Of a stretch of DNA of 60,973 nucleotides, positions 36,612 through 46,128 are shown one piece after another. Source of the stretch: Pseudomonadota bacterium (GTDB lineage: Bacteria > Pseudomonadota > Gammaproteobacteria > Burkholderiales > Burkholderiaceae_B); contig JAFACG010000032.1 of assembly GCA_023425645.1 (NCBI GenBank), positions 1-60,973 of the forward strand. Reading direction: 5' to 3'. The notes beneath the pieces are model-generated. The model was not told where the DNA came from and did not search any database. It saw nothing but the letters and a program-made list of their open reading frames with translations. Made by a program: the position numbers and the translations under genes. The number at the start of each line of letters is the position of its first letter. Position 1 is the stretch's first letter.

Positions 36612-37718
36612 TCAGCGCCAGAGCAGGTCGGCCGGCTGGCCGAAGGCCTGCTCCAGAGTCAGGATGCGCCCCATGCCCGCCGGATCGTAGCCCACCAGCT
36701 CCTGCATGAACTTGCCATAGGCCGGGCCCGTGATCAAATCCATCAGGTGCTGCATGGGCGCGGTGTCCAGCTTGTCCTGCTGCACGGCGATGAAATACCG
36801 CTCCTGCGCCAGCGCAATGAAATCCAGTCCGCAGCGGCTGGCCGCCGTCTCCACGCCCAGGCCGGTATCGGCCATGCCGCTGGCCACGTGCGCCGCGACC
36901 GCCATGTGCGTCAATTCTGTGGTTTCGAAACCCGGGACCGCATTCGTGTTTACCCCTAGCTGGCCCAGCAGCAGGGTTGCCAGGAAGCGGGTACTCGAAC
37001 CGATCTGCCGGTTCACGAAGCGCACGTCCGGCCTGACCAGATCCGCAATGCCGGTGATGTTCTTGGGATTGCCCTTCTCCACGAAGAGGCCCGTGTTGCG
37101 CGTGGCCAGGAAAATCAGGCGATGGCGCAGCGGCGAAAGCCATTCGCTGTAGCGCCGCAGGGCGGCTCCCTCGAACTGGCCGGCCGGCACCTGAAAGCCC
37201 GCCAGGTCGCAATCGCCGCGCTCCAGCGAGGCCAGCGCCTCGATGGCGGTGCGGTAGCGCAGCTCCAGCGGCAGCACATCCATGTCGTTGGCCAGACGCA
37301 TCAGGCCTTCGATCGCAAAGCCATGGCTGGCCTGAAACCGCAGGCGGGCGGGCTGCTGGCTGTACAGGCGGCCCAATTCTTCCTGCAGCTCGGAGGCCAT
37401 GCTCTCCAGCGTGGGCGTCAGGCGCGCGTCCAGGCGCCGGTTGGCCCACAGCAGGCGCTGGGCGAATTCGGTCAGCTTGGTGCCTTTGCGCCGCGACGTC
37501 TCCAGCAAGGCGGCGTCGAATTCTTTTTCAGCATTGCGCAGCAGGCCCCAGGCGTGGCGGTAGGAAAACTGGCAGGCCTTGCTGGCTCCGGACAGGTGCC
37601 CCAGGCTCTCAATGGCGCCCAGCAGGCGCAGCACGTCTCCCATGGGAAGCTCCGCGCCGCCTGAATTTTCCAGCACCCATTCTGATCGCAGCCTGGCTTT
37701 GAACTTGAGGTTGGCCAT
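36612..37718 (-). CDS. ModE-like HTH regulator fused to a periplasmic-binding-fold domain
   Basis: A 368-aa regulator. Residues 20-95 form a ModE-type winged helix ([27 protein letters not shown], then [18 protein letters not shown]). From about 120 on there is a PBP-like domain ([59 protein letters not shown]). There is no TOBE molybdate domain. It lies between moaA and the divergent fds operon, so it probably senses a small ligand and controls formate dehydrogenase and/or cofactor genes. Confidence 0.88.
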   Translation of the reverse strand: MANLKFKARLRSEWVLENSGGAELPMGDVLRLLGAIESLGHLSGASKACQFSYRHAWGLLRNAEKEFDAALLETSRRKGTKLTEFAQRLLWANRRLDARLTPTLESMASELQEELGRLYSQQPARLRFQASHGFAIEGLMRLANDMDVLPLELRYRTAIEALASLERGDCDLAGFQVPAGQFEGAALRRYSEWLSPLRHRLIFLATRNTGLFVEKGNPKNITGIADLVRPDVRFVNRQIGSSTRFLATLLLGQLGVNTNAVPGFETTELTHMAVAAHVASGMADTGLGVETAASRCGLDFIALAQERYFIAVQQDKLDTAPMQHLMDLITGPAYGKFMQELVGYDPAGMGRILTLEQAFGQPADLLWR

Positions 37719-37871
37719 GGTCTCGAGGGTCGTGTGTTTTCGTATTATGTTTCCAGGAACATGTTCAAATCATTATATATGCGAAATATTTCTTATTGAA
37801 GTTGATTGATTTCCTTTGTAGATTACAGAGGAGAACACATTCAATAATATGCAAAACTGTGCATAAAAAAC
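37719..37871. promoter_or_regulatory. Regulator/fdsG divergent promoter with palindromes
   Basis: A very AT-rich 153 bp. An exact inverted repeat TATGCA-N6-TGCATA lies at 37848-37865, just before fdsG. A looser ATGTT ... AACAT symmetry is at about 37747-37763, and TATATGCGAAATATT lies near 37776-37792. These are good candidates for operators of the adjacent ModE-like regulator. Confidence 0.5.
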
Positions 37872-38420
37872 ATGGAGGCGCAGGCGCCTGACTCTGGCGT
37901 CGCGCATATGGACATGCAATTACCCCCACACACGCGGGAGTTCGAACCTTCCGGCCAGGCTCCCCTGGACGTCGTCATGCAGGCCTTGCAGCAGCACGCC
38001 GGCCAACGCGGCAATCTGCTCCCCATTCTGCACACCATCCAGGACGCGCTCGGCTACCTGCCCGAATCCATCGTGCCCGTGCTGGCCGAGCATCTGGCGC
38101 TGTCGCGCGCTGAAATCCATGGCGTCATCTCTTTCTACGCCCACTTTCGCGAACAGCCGCACGCCTGCCGCACCCTGGAGATCTGCCGGGCCGAGGCCTG
38201 TCAGTCGCGCGGCGGCCTGGAGCTGGCCGCGCATGCCCGCCGCCGCTTGAACTGCGATTTCCACGAAAACAGCGCCGACGGCCAGGTCACCCTGGAGCCG
38301 GTGTACTGCCTGGGCCTGTGCGCCCAGTCGCCCGCCATCATGCTCGACGGCGTCCCGCATGCTCGCGTCACCCCCGAAAAACTCGACGCCCTGCTCAATG
38401 CCGAAGGGGTAGCGCCATGA
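37872..38420 (+). CDS. fdsG: NAD-dependent formate dehydrogenase gamma subunit FdsG
   Basis: A 182-aa NuoE-like subunit carrying one [2Fe-2S] cluster (CRAEAC ... CLGLC). It passes electrons toward the FMN subunit. The start is uncertain: ATG 37872 or ATG 37908 (MDMQLPP); neither has a strong ribosome site. The stop overlaps the fdsB start (ATGA). First gene of fdsG-fdsB-fdsA-fdhD-fdsD. Confidence 0.93.
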   Translation: MEAQAPDSGVAHMDMQLPPHTREFEPSGQAPLDVVMQALQQHAGQRGNLLPILHTIQDALGYLPESIVPVLAEHLALSRAEIHGVISFYAHFREQPHACRTLEICRAEACQSRGGLELAAHARRRLNCDFHENSADGQVTLEPVYCLGLCAQSPAIMLDGVPHARVTPEKLDALLNAEGVAP

Positions 38421-39988
38421 CCGCCATCACCGTCTACATTCCCCGCGACACGGCCGCCGTAGCCATGGGCGCCAACCAGCTGGCCGCACTGCTGGCCGAA
38501 GAAGCCAAGCGCCGCGGGCAGGAGGTGCGCATCGTGCGCAACGGCTCGCGCGGCCTGCTCTGGCTGGAGCCCATGGTGGAAGTGCAAACGCCGCAGGGAC
38601 GCGTGGCCTACGGCCCCGTCCAGTGCGAAGACCTGCCCGGCCTGCTGGATGCCGGATTGCTGCAGGGCGGCGAGCACGCCCTGCGCCTGGGCCTGACCGA
38701 CGAAATCCCCTACCTGAAGAATCAGGAGCGCCTGACCTTCGCGCGCGTGGGCGTCGTCGACCCGGTCAGCGTGGCGGACTATGAGTCCTTCGGCGGCTTC
38801 GAGGGCCTGCGCAAGGCGCTGGCCATGGAGCCGGCCGCCATCGTCCAGGAAGTGACCGATTCGGGCCTGCGCGGCCGGGGCGGCGCCGCCTTCCCCACCG
38901 GCATCAAGTGGAAGACCGTGCTGGGCACGCCCGCCGAGCAGAAATACATCGTCTGCAACGCCGACGAGGGCGACTCGGGCACCTTCTCCGACCGCATGCT
39001 GATGGAAGGCGATCCGCTGTGCCTGATCGAAGGCATGGCCATCGCAGGCGTGGCGGTGGGCGCCACCTACGGCTACATCTACGTGCGTTCCGAATATCCG
39101 CTGGCCGTGCAGGTCCTGAACGAGGCCATCGTCGCGGCGCGCGCCGCGGGCTGGCTGGGACAGGACATCCAGGGCAGCGGCCGCGCCTTCGACCTGGAAG
39201 TGCGCAAGGCGGCCGGCGCCTACATCTGCGGCGAAGAAACCGCCCTGCTCGACAGCCTGGAAGGCAAGCGCGGCGTGGTGCGCGTCAAGCCGACGCTGCC
39301 GGCCATCAAGGGCCTGTTCGGCCAACCCACCGTCATCAACAATGTGGTGTCGCTGGCCTCCGTGCCCGTCATCCTCGCCAAGGGCGCGGCCTACTACCAG
39401 AACTACGGCATGGGCCGCTCGCGCGGCACCCTGGCCTTCCAGCTGACAGGCAACCTGAAACAGGGCGGCCTGGTGGAAAAAGCCTTCGGCGTGACCCTGC
39501 GCGAGCTGCTGTACGACTACGGCGGCGGCAGCGCCAGCGGCCGGCCGCTGCGCGCCGTGCAGGTGGGCGGCCCGCTGGGCGCCTACCTGCCCGAGCACCA
39601 GTGGGACGTGCCCCTGGACTACGAGGCCTACATGAAGATCAACGCCATGGTCGGCCACGGCGGGCTGGTGGCCTTCGACGACACGGTGGACATGGCCCAC
39701 ATGGCCCAGTACGCCATGGAATTCTGCGCCGTCGAGTCCTGCGGCAAGTGCACGCCCTGTCGCATCGGCTCCACGCGCGGCGTGGAGACCATCCAGAAGA
39801 TCCGCCGCCGTGAAGATCTGGACAACCACGTCGAACTGCTGCGCGACCTGTGCGACACCATGTTCTCGGGGTCGCTGTGCGCCCTGGGCGGCATGACCCC
39901 CTACCCCGTCCTGTCCGCCCTGGAGCATTTCCCCCAGGATTTCGGGCTGGCCCCGCAAACCGACGAGAGCCGCCTGGCCAAGGCGTGA
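38417..39988 (+). CDS. fdsB: NAD-dependent formate dehydrogenase beta subunit FdsB
   Basis: A 523-aa NuoF-like diaphorase with an N-terminal thioredoxin-like (NuoE-type) part of about 90-100 residues. Then come the FMN/NAD motifs GRGGAAFPTGIKW and GEETALLDSLEGKRG, and the C-terminal [4Fe-4S] motif ESCGKCTPCRIG. It reduces NAD with electrons from formate. The ATG overlaps the fdsG stop. Confidence 0.95.
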   Translation: MTAITVYIPRDTAAVAMGANQLAALLAEEAKRRGQEVRIVRNGSRGLLWLEPMVEVQTPQGRVAYGPVQCEDLPGLLDAGLLQGGEHALRLGLTDEIPYLKNQERLTFARVGVVDPVSVADYESFGGFEGLRKALAMEPAAIVQEVTDSGLRGRGGAAFPTGIKWKTVLGTPAEQKYIVCNADEGDSGTFSDRMLMEGDPLCLIEGMAIAGVAVGATYGYIYVRSEYPLAVQVLNEAIVAARAAGWLGQDIQGSGRAFDLEVRKAAGAYICGEETALLDSLEGKRGVVRVKPTLPAIKGLFGQPTVINNVVSLASVPVILAKGAAYYQNYGMGRSRGTLAFQLTGNLKQGGLVEKAFGVTLRELLYDYGGGSASGRPLRAVQVGGPLGAYLPEHQWDVPLDYEAYMKINAMVGHGGLVAFDDTVDMAHMAQYAMEFCAVESCGKCTPCRIGSTRGVETIQKIRRREDLDNHVELLRDLCDTMFSGSLCALGGMTPYPVLSALEHFPQDFGLAPQTDESRLAKA

Positions 39989-40001
39989 GACGGAGAACAC
40001 C

Positions 40002-42902
40002 ATGAAAGAAACCATCGCCGTGCGCGAACGCGACCTCGGCACCCCCGCCTCCCTGCAGACCGAGATGGTCAGCCTGACCATCGACGGCAAGCTGATCGAA
40101 GTGCCTGCCGGAACCTCGGTCATGCGAGCCGCCGCCATGGCCGGCATCAACATCCCCAAGCTGTGCGCCACCGACACGCTGGAAGCCTTCGGTTCCTGCC
40201 GCCTTTGCCTGGTGGACATCGAAGGCCGCCGCGGCCATCCCGCATCCTGCACCACGCCCGTGGAAGAAGGCATGGTCGTGCACACCGAGAACGACACCCT
40301 GCACAAGCTGCGCCGCAACGTGATGGAGCTGTACATCTCCGATCACCCGCTGGACTGCCTGACCTGCCCGGCCAACGGCAACTGCGAACTACAGGACATG
40401 GCCGGCGTGGTGGGCCTGCGCAGCGTGCGCTACGGCTTTGACGGCGCCAACCACCTGGACGACGCCACCGACGCCTCAAACCCCTATTTCGCCTACGACT
40501 CCAGCAAGTGCATCGTCTGCAACCGCTGCGTGCGCGCCTGCGAGGAAGTCCAGGGCACCTTCGCGCTGACCATAGACAAGCGCGGCTTCCAGGCCCGCGT
40601 GGCCGCCGGCCAGAACGAGGACTTCCTGGCCAGCGACTGCGTCTCCTGCGGCGCCTGCGTGCAATCCTGTCCCACCTCCTCGCTGATGGAGAAATCCGTC
40701 ATCGAACTGGGCCAGCCCGAGCACGCCGTCATCACCACCTGCGCCTACTGCGGCGTGGGCTGCGGCTTCAAGGCCGAGATGAAAGGCGACAAGGTCATCC
40801 GCATGACGCCCTGGAAGGATGGCAAGGCCAATCGCGGCCACGCCTGCGTCAAGGGCCGCTTCGCCTGGGGCTACGCCACCCACCAGGACCGCATCCTCAG
40901 CCCCATGATCCGCAAGAGCATCACGGATCCCTGGCAGGAAGTCTCCTGGGAAGAGGCCATCAACCACGCGGCCTCCGAATTCCGCCGCATCCAGGACCAG
41001 TACGGCCGCGACGCCGTGGGCGGCATCACCTCCTCGCGCTGCACCAATGAAGAAACCTACCTGGTGCAGAAGCTGGTGCGCGCCGCCTTCGGCACCAACA
41101 ATGTGGACACCTGCGCGCGCGTCTGCCACTCCCCCACCGGCTATGGCCTGAAGATGACGCTGGGCGAATCGGCCGGCACGCAGACCTTCGACTCGGTCAT
41201 GCATACCGACGTGGTCATCGTGATCGGCGCCAACCCCAGCGCGGCCCACCCGGTCTTCGCTTCGCGCCTGAAGCGCCGCCTGCGTCAGGGCGCGCGCCTG
41301 ATCGTGATCGACCCGCGCCAGACCGAGCTGGTCAGTTCGCCCCACATCCAGGCGGACTACCACTTGCCCCTGCGCCCCGGCACCAACACGGCCATGCTGA
41401 CCGCCATGGCGCACGTCATCGCCACGGAAAACCTGATCGACGAAGCCTATGTCGCCGAACGCTGCGACACCGCCGCCTTCGCCGAATGGCGCGCCTTCGT
41501 CAGCAAGCCCGAGAATTCCCCCGAAGCCATGGCCGAGATCTGCGGCGTGCCCGCGCAGGACATCCGCGGGGCGGCCCGCCTGTACGCCACCGGCGGCAAC
41601 GGCTCCATCTACTACGGCCTGGGCGTGACCGAGCACAGCCAGGGCTCCACCACCGTCATGGCCATCGCCAACCTGGCCATGGCCACCGGCAACGTGGGCC
41701 GCGAAGGCGTGGGCGTCAATCCGCTGCGCGGCCAGAACAACGTGCAGGGCTCCTGCGACATGGGCTCCTTCCCGCACGAATTCCCCGGCTACCGGCACGT
41801 CTCCGACGACGCCGTGCGCCACCAGTTCGAGCAGGCCTGGGGCGTGCCCCTGCAGTCCGAGCCCGGCCTGCGCATTCCCAATATGTTCGACGCGGCCCTG
41901 AGCGGCAGCTTCAAGGGCCTGTACTGCCAGGGCGAGGACATCGTCCAGTCCGACCCCAACACCCAGCACGTGGCCGCCGCCATGGCTGCCATGGAATGCG
42001 TGGTGGTCCAGGACCTGTTCCTGAACGAAACCGCCAAGTACGCCCACGTCTTCCTGCCCGGCTCCTCCTTCCTGGAAAAGGACGGCACCTTCACCAATGC
42101 CGAGCGCCGCATCTCGCGCGTGCGCCAGGTCATGAAGCCCAAGGCCGGCATGGCGGACTGGGAAGTCACCTGCGCGCTGTCCCGCGCGCTGGGCTACCCC
42201 ATGGACTACGAGCACCCCGGCCAGATCATGGACGAGATCGCACGCCTGACCCCGACCTTCACGGGCGTGTCCTACGCCCGCATCGACGAGCTGGGCGGCA
42301 GCGTCCAATGGCCATGCAACGAGCAGGCGCCCGAGGGCACCCCCACCATGCACATAGATCAGTTCGTGCGCGGCAAGGGCCGTTTCATGCTGACGCAGTA
42401 TGTGCCCACCGAGGAGCGCAGCAGCCGCAAGTTCCCGCTGCTGCTGACCACGGGCCGCATCCTGTCCCAATACAACGTGGGCGCCCAGACGCGCCGCACC
42501 GAGAACGTGGCCTGGCATTCCGAGGACCTGCTGGAGATCCACCCGGCCGATGCCGAGGACCGCGGCATACGCAGCGGCGACAAGGTGTCCGTCAAGAGCC
42601 GGGCGGGCGAGACCGTGCTGCGCGCCACCGTGACGGAGCGGGTGCAGCCGGGGGTGGTCTATACTACCTTCCACTTTCCCGAGTCGGGCGCCAACGTGGT
42701 CACGACGGACAATTCGGACTGGGCCACCAACTGCCCGGAGTACAAGGTCACCGCCGTGCAGATCCAGCGCGTGACCGCCGAATCCGATTGGCAGAACCGC
42801 TGGAACCGCTTCAATGACATCCAGCAGCGCCTGCTGCAAGGCGAAGCGGTGCCGTCCGACGCCCTTCCCCTGGGCGGCCACGAGCACGCCCGTTACGACT
42901 AG
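40002..42902 (+). CDS. fdsA: Formate dehydrogenase alpha subunit FdsA (Mo-bis-MGD)
   Basis: A 966-aa catalytic subunit oxidising formate to CO2. In order: an N-terminal [2Fe-2S] domain (GSCRLCLVDIEG), a His/Cys cluster region, a two-cluster ferredoxin domain (CIVCNRCVRAC, CVSCGACVQSCP), a further [4Fe-4S] site (CAYCGVGC) and the molybdopterin domains. The metal ligand is C375 in ARVCHSP, so this is a Cys rather than selenocysteine enzyme; the adjacent His is present. The C-terminal MGD-binding domain ends near residue 930. The soluble NAD-linked type is implied by fdsG and fdsB. Confidence 0.97.
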   Translation: MKETIAVRERDLGTPASLQTEMVSLTIDGKLIEVPAGTSVMRAAAMAGINIPKLCATDTLEAFGSCRLCLVDIEGRRGHPASCTTPVEEGMVVHTENDTLHKLRRNVMELYISDHPLDCLTCPANGNCELQDMAGVVGLRSVRYGFDGANHLDDATDASNPYFAYDSSKCIVCNRCVRACEEVQGTFALTIDKRGFQARVAAGQNEDFLASDCVSCGACVQSCPTSSLMEKSVIELGQPEHAVITTCAYCGVGCGFKAEMKGDKVIRMTPWKDGKANRGHACVKGRFAWGYATHQDRILSPMIRKSITDPWQEVSWEEAINHAASEFRRIQDQYGRDAVGGITSSRCTNEETYLVQKLVRAAFGTNNVDTCARVCHSPTGYGLKMTLGESAGTQTFDSVMHTDVVIVIGANPSAAHPVFASRLKRRLRQGARLIVIDPRQTELVSSPHIQADYHLPLRPGTNTAMLTAMAHVIATENLIDEAYVAERCDTAAFAEWRAFVSKPENSPEAMAEICGVPAQDIRGAARLYATGGNGSIYYGLGVTEHSQGSTTVMAIANLAMATGNVGREGVGVNPLRGQNNVQGSCDMGSFPHEFPGYRHVSDDAVRHQFEQAWGVPLQSEPGLRIPNMFDAALSGSFKGLYCQGEDIVQSDPNTQHVAAAMAAMECVVVQDLFLNETAKYAHVFLPGSSFLEKDGTFTNAERRISRVRQVMKPKAGMADWEVTCALSRALGYPMDYEHPGQIMDEIARLTPTFTGVSYARIDELGGSVQWPCNEQAPEGTPTMHIDQFVRGKGRFMLTQYVPTEERSSRKFPLLLTTGRILSQYNVGAQTRRTENVAWHSEDLLEIHPADAEDRGIRSGDKVSVKSRAGETVLRATVTERVQPGVVYTTFHFPESGANVVTTDNSDWATNCPEYKVTAVQIQRVTAESDWQNRWNRFNDIQQRLLQGEAVPSDALPLGGHEHARYD

Positions 42903-42910
42903 GAGCCCGC

Positions 42911-43774
42911 GTGAGCAAGGCGGATTTTCATGATGCCAGCGCACCCGCCACTGTCTGGCGGCAGGCGCGCGCCGTATCAGGCCAGGCCGGCGGGCCGCCG
43001 CTGGCCGACAGCGACAGCCTGGCCTGCGAGCAGGCCGTGGCCCTGGAGTACAACGGCATCAGCCACGCCGCCTTGCTGTGCAGCCCCACGGACCTGGAAG
43101 ACCTGGCCTACGGTTTTTCCATGACCGAAGGCATCATCCGCGGCGCCGAGGACATACGCAGCGTGGACGTGCTGGAGGACGAGCGCGGCAGCCTGCTGCA
43201 GATCGACATCGCCAGCGCCTGCCTGCACCAGCTCAAGGCGCGCCGCCGCCAGCTGGCCGGGCGCACCGGCTGCGGGCTGTGCGGACTGGAGAGCCTGGAC
43301 GAAGTGCGTCGCAGCCTGCCCGCCCTGCCCGAACCGGAATGCAGGCCGCAGGCCGATGCCATCTTCCGCGCGCTGGACGCGCTGCGCGACAGCCAGCCCC
43401 TGCACCGCCTGACCGGCGCCACCCACGCGGCGGCGTGGTGCACGCTGCAGGGCGACATCCTGGCCGTGCGCGAGGACGTGGGGCGCCACAACGCCCTGGA
43501 CAAGCTGCTGGGCCACTTGCTGCGCCAGGGACTGGATCCCCGCCAGGGCATGGTGCTGATCTCCAGCCGCGCCAGCTTCGAGATGGTGCAGAAAGCCGCC
43601 GCCATGGGCATCGCCTTCGTGGTGGCCGTCTCGGCCCCCACCCGCTACGCCGTGCAGATCGCCGACGAGCTGGGCGTGATGCTGGCCGCCTTTGCCCGCG
43701 ACCGCGCCTTCACGCTTTACAGCCACCCCCAATACCTGAATTCTTCCGAGCCCGTCTCGACCACGACACCATGA
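42911..43774 (+). CDS. fdhD: Formate dehydrogenase accessory sulfurtransferase FdhD
   Basis: A 287-aa protein that transfers sulfur to the molybdenum site of formate dehydrogenase. The active CGLCG motif is in GRTGCGLCGLES; EDVGRHNALDK and SSRASFEM are family blocks. It starts at GTG, with AGGAG (42901-42905) overlapping the fdsA stop. Its stop overlaps the fdsD start. Confidence 0.95.
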   Translation: MSKADFHDASAPATVWRQARAVSGQAGGPPLADSDSLACEQAVALEYNGISHAALLCSPTDLEDLAYGFSMTEGIIRGAEDIRSVDVLEDERGSLLQIDIASACLHQLKARRRQLAGRTGCGLCGLESLDEVRRSLPALPEPECRPQADAIFRALDALRDSQPLHRLTGATHAAAWCTLQGDILAVREDVGRHNALDKLLGHLLRQGLDPRQGMVLISSRASFEMVQKAAAMGIAFVVAVSAPTRYAVQIADELGVMLAAFARDRAFTLYSHPQYLNSSEPVSTTTP

Positions 43775-44019
43775 ATATTGCCCCCTTGATTCCCATGGCC
43801 AATCGCATCGGCCTGTTCTTCGAAGCGCTGAGCGACCGCCAGCAGGGCCTGAACGAGATCGCCGAGCACATCCGCAAGTTCTGGGATCCGCGCATGCGCC
43901 GCGCCCTGCTGGAGTTCATCGCACAGCACCCGGACGGCAAGGGCCAGGCCGGAGAGCTGGCTCCCATCGTTCTGGAGGCGGTGCTGCAGCACCGCCAGCG
44001 GCTGGAACCGCGCGCCTGA
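43771..44019 (+). CDS. fdsD: Formate dehydrogenase delta subunit FdsD
   Basis: An 82-aa small subunit beginning MNIAPLIPMANRIGLFFEA, with the KFWDPRMR motif of FdsD. Its role in the complex is stabilising or assembly-related. The ATG overlaps the fdhD stop (ATGA). It is followed by a GC-rich hairpin. Confidence 0.93.
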   Translation: MNIAPLIPMANRIGLFFEALSDRQQGLNEIAEHIRKFWDPRMRRALLEFIAQHPDGKGQAGELAPIVLEAVLQHRQRLEPRA

Positions 44020-44047
44020 GGGCGCCGTCACTCGGCGCCCGAACTTT
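44020..44047 (+). terminator. Probable terminator of the fds operon
   Basis: Stem GGGCGCCG/CGGCGCCC with a 5-base loop, immediately after the fdsD stop and followed by a short CTTTT. Confidence 0.6.
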
Positions 44048-44089
44048 TCCGGCCGCGGCCCAGCCCCCGCACCTGCAAGGCCGCCCGTC

Positions 44090-44512
44090 ATGCCCAGCCG
44101 CGACTTCCCCTTCTCCGCCCCCGTCCGCCGGCGCACCGCCCGCCCGAACTCCCTGCTGTGGGTATTCGATCCCCTGGAGCAGGACGGCGACTACCTGCGG
44201 CGCAAGATGTTCGGCTGCGATGCCGCCTACGTGAACGGCCGCCTGTGCCTGGCCGTCGCCGACCGGGACGAACCCTGGGACGGACTGCTGGTCTGCACCG
44301 CACGCGAACACCATGCCGCGCTGATCCAGGAGACGCCGGGCCTGCGGCCTCATCCCATTCTGGGAAAATGGCTGTACGTTCCGGAAAGCGACGCAGCCTT
44401 CGAAACCGTCGCCGCCCACATGGTGGAACTGGTGCTCGCACGCGATGCCCGCATCGGCGTGGAGCCGGGCTCCCGGTCCCGCAGGCGGCGTTCCGAGAAT
44501 CCAGGCGACTGA
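44090..44512 (+). CDS. Hypothetical TfoX N-terminal-like protein
   Basis: A 140-aa protein. The core RKMFGCDAAYVNGRLCLAV and HPILGKWLYVPES looks like the N-terminal domain of TfoX/Sxy, but the resemblance is partial and the ends are Arg-rich. No secretion signal. It lies between the fds operon and a terminator shared with the stress protein gene. The function is unknown. Confidence 0.65.
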   Translation: MPSRDFPFSAPVRRRTARPNSLLWVFDPLEQDGDYLRRKMFGCDAAYVNGRLCLAVADRDEPWDGLLVCTAREHHAALIQETPGLRPHPILGKWLYVPESDAAFETVAAHMVELVLARDARIGVEPGSRSRRRRSENPGD

Positions 44513-44532
44513 GCCCGCGATCACCGGCCATG

Positions 44533-44560
44533 AAAAAAACCCGCCAAGGCGGGTTTTTTT
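44533..44560. terminator. Bidirectional terminator
   Basis: AAAAAAACCCGCC/GGCGGGTTTTTTT with a 2-base loop between the convergent TfoX-like and universal stress genes. Confidence 0.93.
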
Positions 44561-44580
44561 CATGGCTGTTCCGCAAGCGG

Positions 44581-45042
44581 TCAGTCGCTTTCCTTGACGC
44601 GATACACCAGCACGGTGTTCTTGGCGATGTTCAGCACCTTGATGGTGACGCTGCCCAGCAGCAGGCGCGACAGGCCGCTGCGGCCGTGGCTGCCGATGAA
44701 GATCAGATCGCAACCTTCCTGCTCGGCGGCCTGCACGATGCCGTCGGCCACATTGAAGTTGGACACCGACTTGCCGGTGGCCTTCACGCCGGCGGTCTCG
44801 GCGCGGTCCAGGATCTGCTGCAGGTACTTCTTGGACTGCTCCTTGGCGGTCTTGTCGTAGTCTTCGTCGGTGATGGCATAGGCGGCGGCCATGCCGTCAA
44901 AGCCGACCGTGGCGGCAAAAGGCTGGGTCACGTGCAGGGCCACGATTTCGGCGCCGATCTGCCGGGCGAAGGTCACGCCCTTGTTGGCGGCCTGGGACGA
45001 CAGGACGGAACCGTCGGTTGGAATGAGAATCTTCTTGAACAT
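44581..45042 (-). CDS. Universal stress protein (UspA family)
   Basis: A 153-aa USP-fold protein. The start FKKILIPTDGS and the nucleotide-binding GSHGRSGLSRLLLGSV show the ATP-binding subtype. Single gene, transcribed toward the terminator. Confidence 0.93.
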   Translation of the reverse strand: MFKKILIPTDGSVLSSQAANKGVTFARQIGAEIVALHVTQPFAATVGFDGMAAAYAITDEDYDKTAKEQSKKYLQQILDRAETAGVKATGKSVSNFNVADGIVQAAEQEGCDLIFIGSHGRSGLSRLLLGSVTIKVLNIAKNTVLVYRVKESD

Positions 45043-45131
45043 GGCGATAACCCCCTTTGAATGGATACAGACAGCTTACCGTCGCGCTCACGCGCAAGAC
45101 AAGCCTGGAACAGACCTGGACTTGAGCCAGA

Positions 45132-45473
45132 TCAGGTTTCGGTTGCGGCGCGAAACAGGGTGGCGCAGCGGTTGCCTGTGCGGCAATAGGCCAGGATGGG
45201 CTTGGGCAATTCCTGCAGCAGTTCGGCAAAACGGTCCACGTCGGCCGCGGTGATGGCGCTGCCCACCACGGGCTGGTACTCCACCTGCAGGCCGGCGGCC
45301 TGGGCGGCCTGCATGACATCCGCGGACAAAGGCTGGCCGGGGCCGCCCTCCAGGTCGGGACGGTTGATGATCACGCTCTTGAAACCGGCGTCGGCCACGG
45401 CCTGCATATCGTCGCCCGATAATTGAGGAGCCACGGCAAACTGCTCGGTCAGCGATTGATAGGGAAGCGACAT
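45132..45473 (-). CDS. TIGR01244/DUF442 phosphatase-like protein
   Basis: A 113-aa protein of the family often named beta-lactamase hydrolase-like. The P-loop-like AYCRTGNRCATL holds the Cys and the following Arg of a dual-specificity phosphatase or sulfurtransferase site. Homologues elsewhere sit with sulfur oxidation or Blh genes; here it stands alone, divergent from a GNAT gene with 50 bases between starts. Confidence 0.85.
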   Translation of the reverse strand: MSLPYQSLTEQFAVAPQLSGDDMQAVADAGFKSVIINRPDLEGGPGQPLSADVMQAAQAAGLQVEYQPVVGSAITAADVDRFAELLQELPKPILAYCRTGNRCATLFRAATET

Positions 45474-45523
45474 AGGAACTCCTGAAATCGGGATAAACTA
45501 GGTGCATTCAAAGGAAAAATAGT

Positions 45524-46120
45524 ATGTCCACCCCCGGTACTGCGCAAGTCCCCTTTTCTTCTACGCCTTATCAGGATGCCGCGCCCGCCGACCTGCTGAT
45601 ACGCTCCGCCACGCTGGCGGACATGGACGCAGTCCAGGCCATCTACGCCTACCACGTGCTGCACAGCACGGCCACCTTCGAGGAAACGCCTCCGGACGTG
45701 ACCGAAATGCAGACCCGGTTCACGCACATCACCGGCCAGGGCCTGCCCTGGCCGGTGGCCGTGCTGGACGGCCAGATCGTGGGCTATGCCTACGCGGGCC
45801 TGTACCGGCCGCGCGTCGCCTATCGCTTCACCCTGGAAGACTCCATCTACCTGGCCCAGGGACAGGTGGGCAAGGGCCTGGGCAAAGCCCTGCTGGCCCG
45901 CCTGCTCGAAGAATGCGAAAAAGGCCCGTGGCGCCAGATGATCGCCGTGATCGCGGGCCACGACAACCGCGGCTCCATCGGCCTGCACCGCTCTCTGGGC
46001 TTCACCCATGCGGGCACGCAGGTCGCCACGGGCTACAAGTTCCGGCAATGGATAGATGTGGTCTTCATGCAGCGCGCCCTGGGCGAAGGCAGCCAGACCC
46101 ACCCGCGCGCCGACAGTTGA
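45524..46120 (+). CDS. GNAT N-acetyltransferase (phosphinothricin/methionine sulfoximine type)
   Basis: A 198-aa acetyltransferase. YAYHVLHSTATFEETPP and GYAYAGLYRPRVAYRFTLEDSIY are hallmarks of the Pat/MddA subfamily, and QVGKGLGKALL is the acetyl-CoA loop. The first 25 residues are extra to the domain. The natural substrate may be methionine sulfoximine or a related amino-acid analogue; this is inference from subfamily. Confidence 0.9.
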   Translation: MSTPGTAQVPFSSTPYQDAAPADLLIRSATLADMDAVQAIYAYHVLHSTATFEETPPDVTEMQTRFTHITGQGLPWPVAVLDGQIVGYAYAGLYRPRVAYRFTLEDSIYLAQGQVGKGLGKALLARLLEECEKGPWRQMIAVIAGHDNRGSIGLHRSLGFTHAGTQVATGYKFRQWIDVVFMQRALGEGSQTHPRADS

Positions 46121-46128
46121 CCGCGCGT

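Noticed and set aside
40002..42902. Selenocysteine in formate dehydrogenase
   Set aside because: The ligand position is an ordinary TGC cysteine codon at 41124-41126; there is no in-frame TGA.
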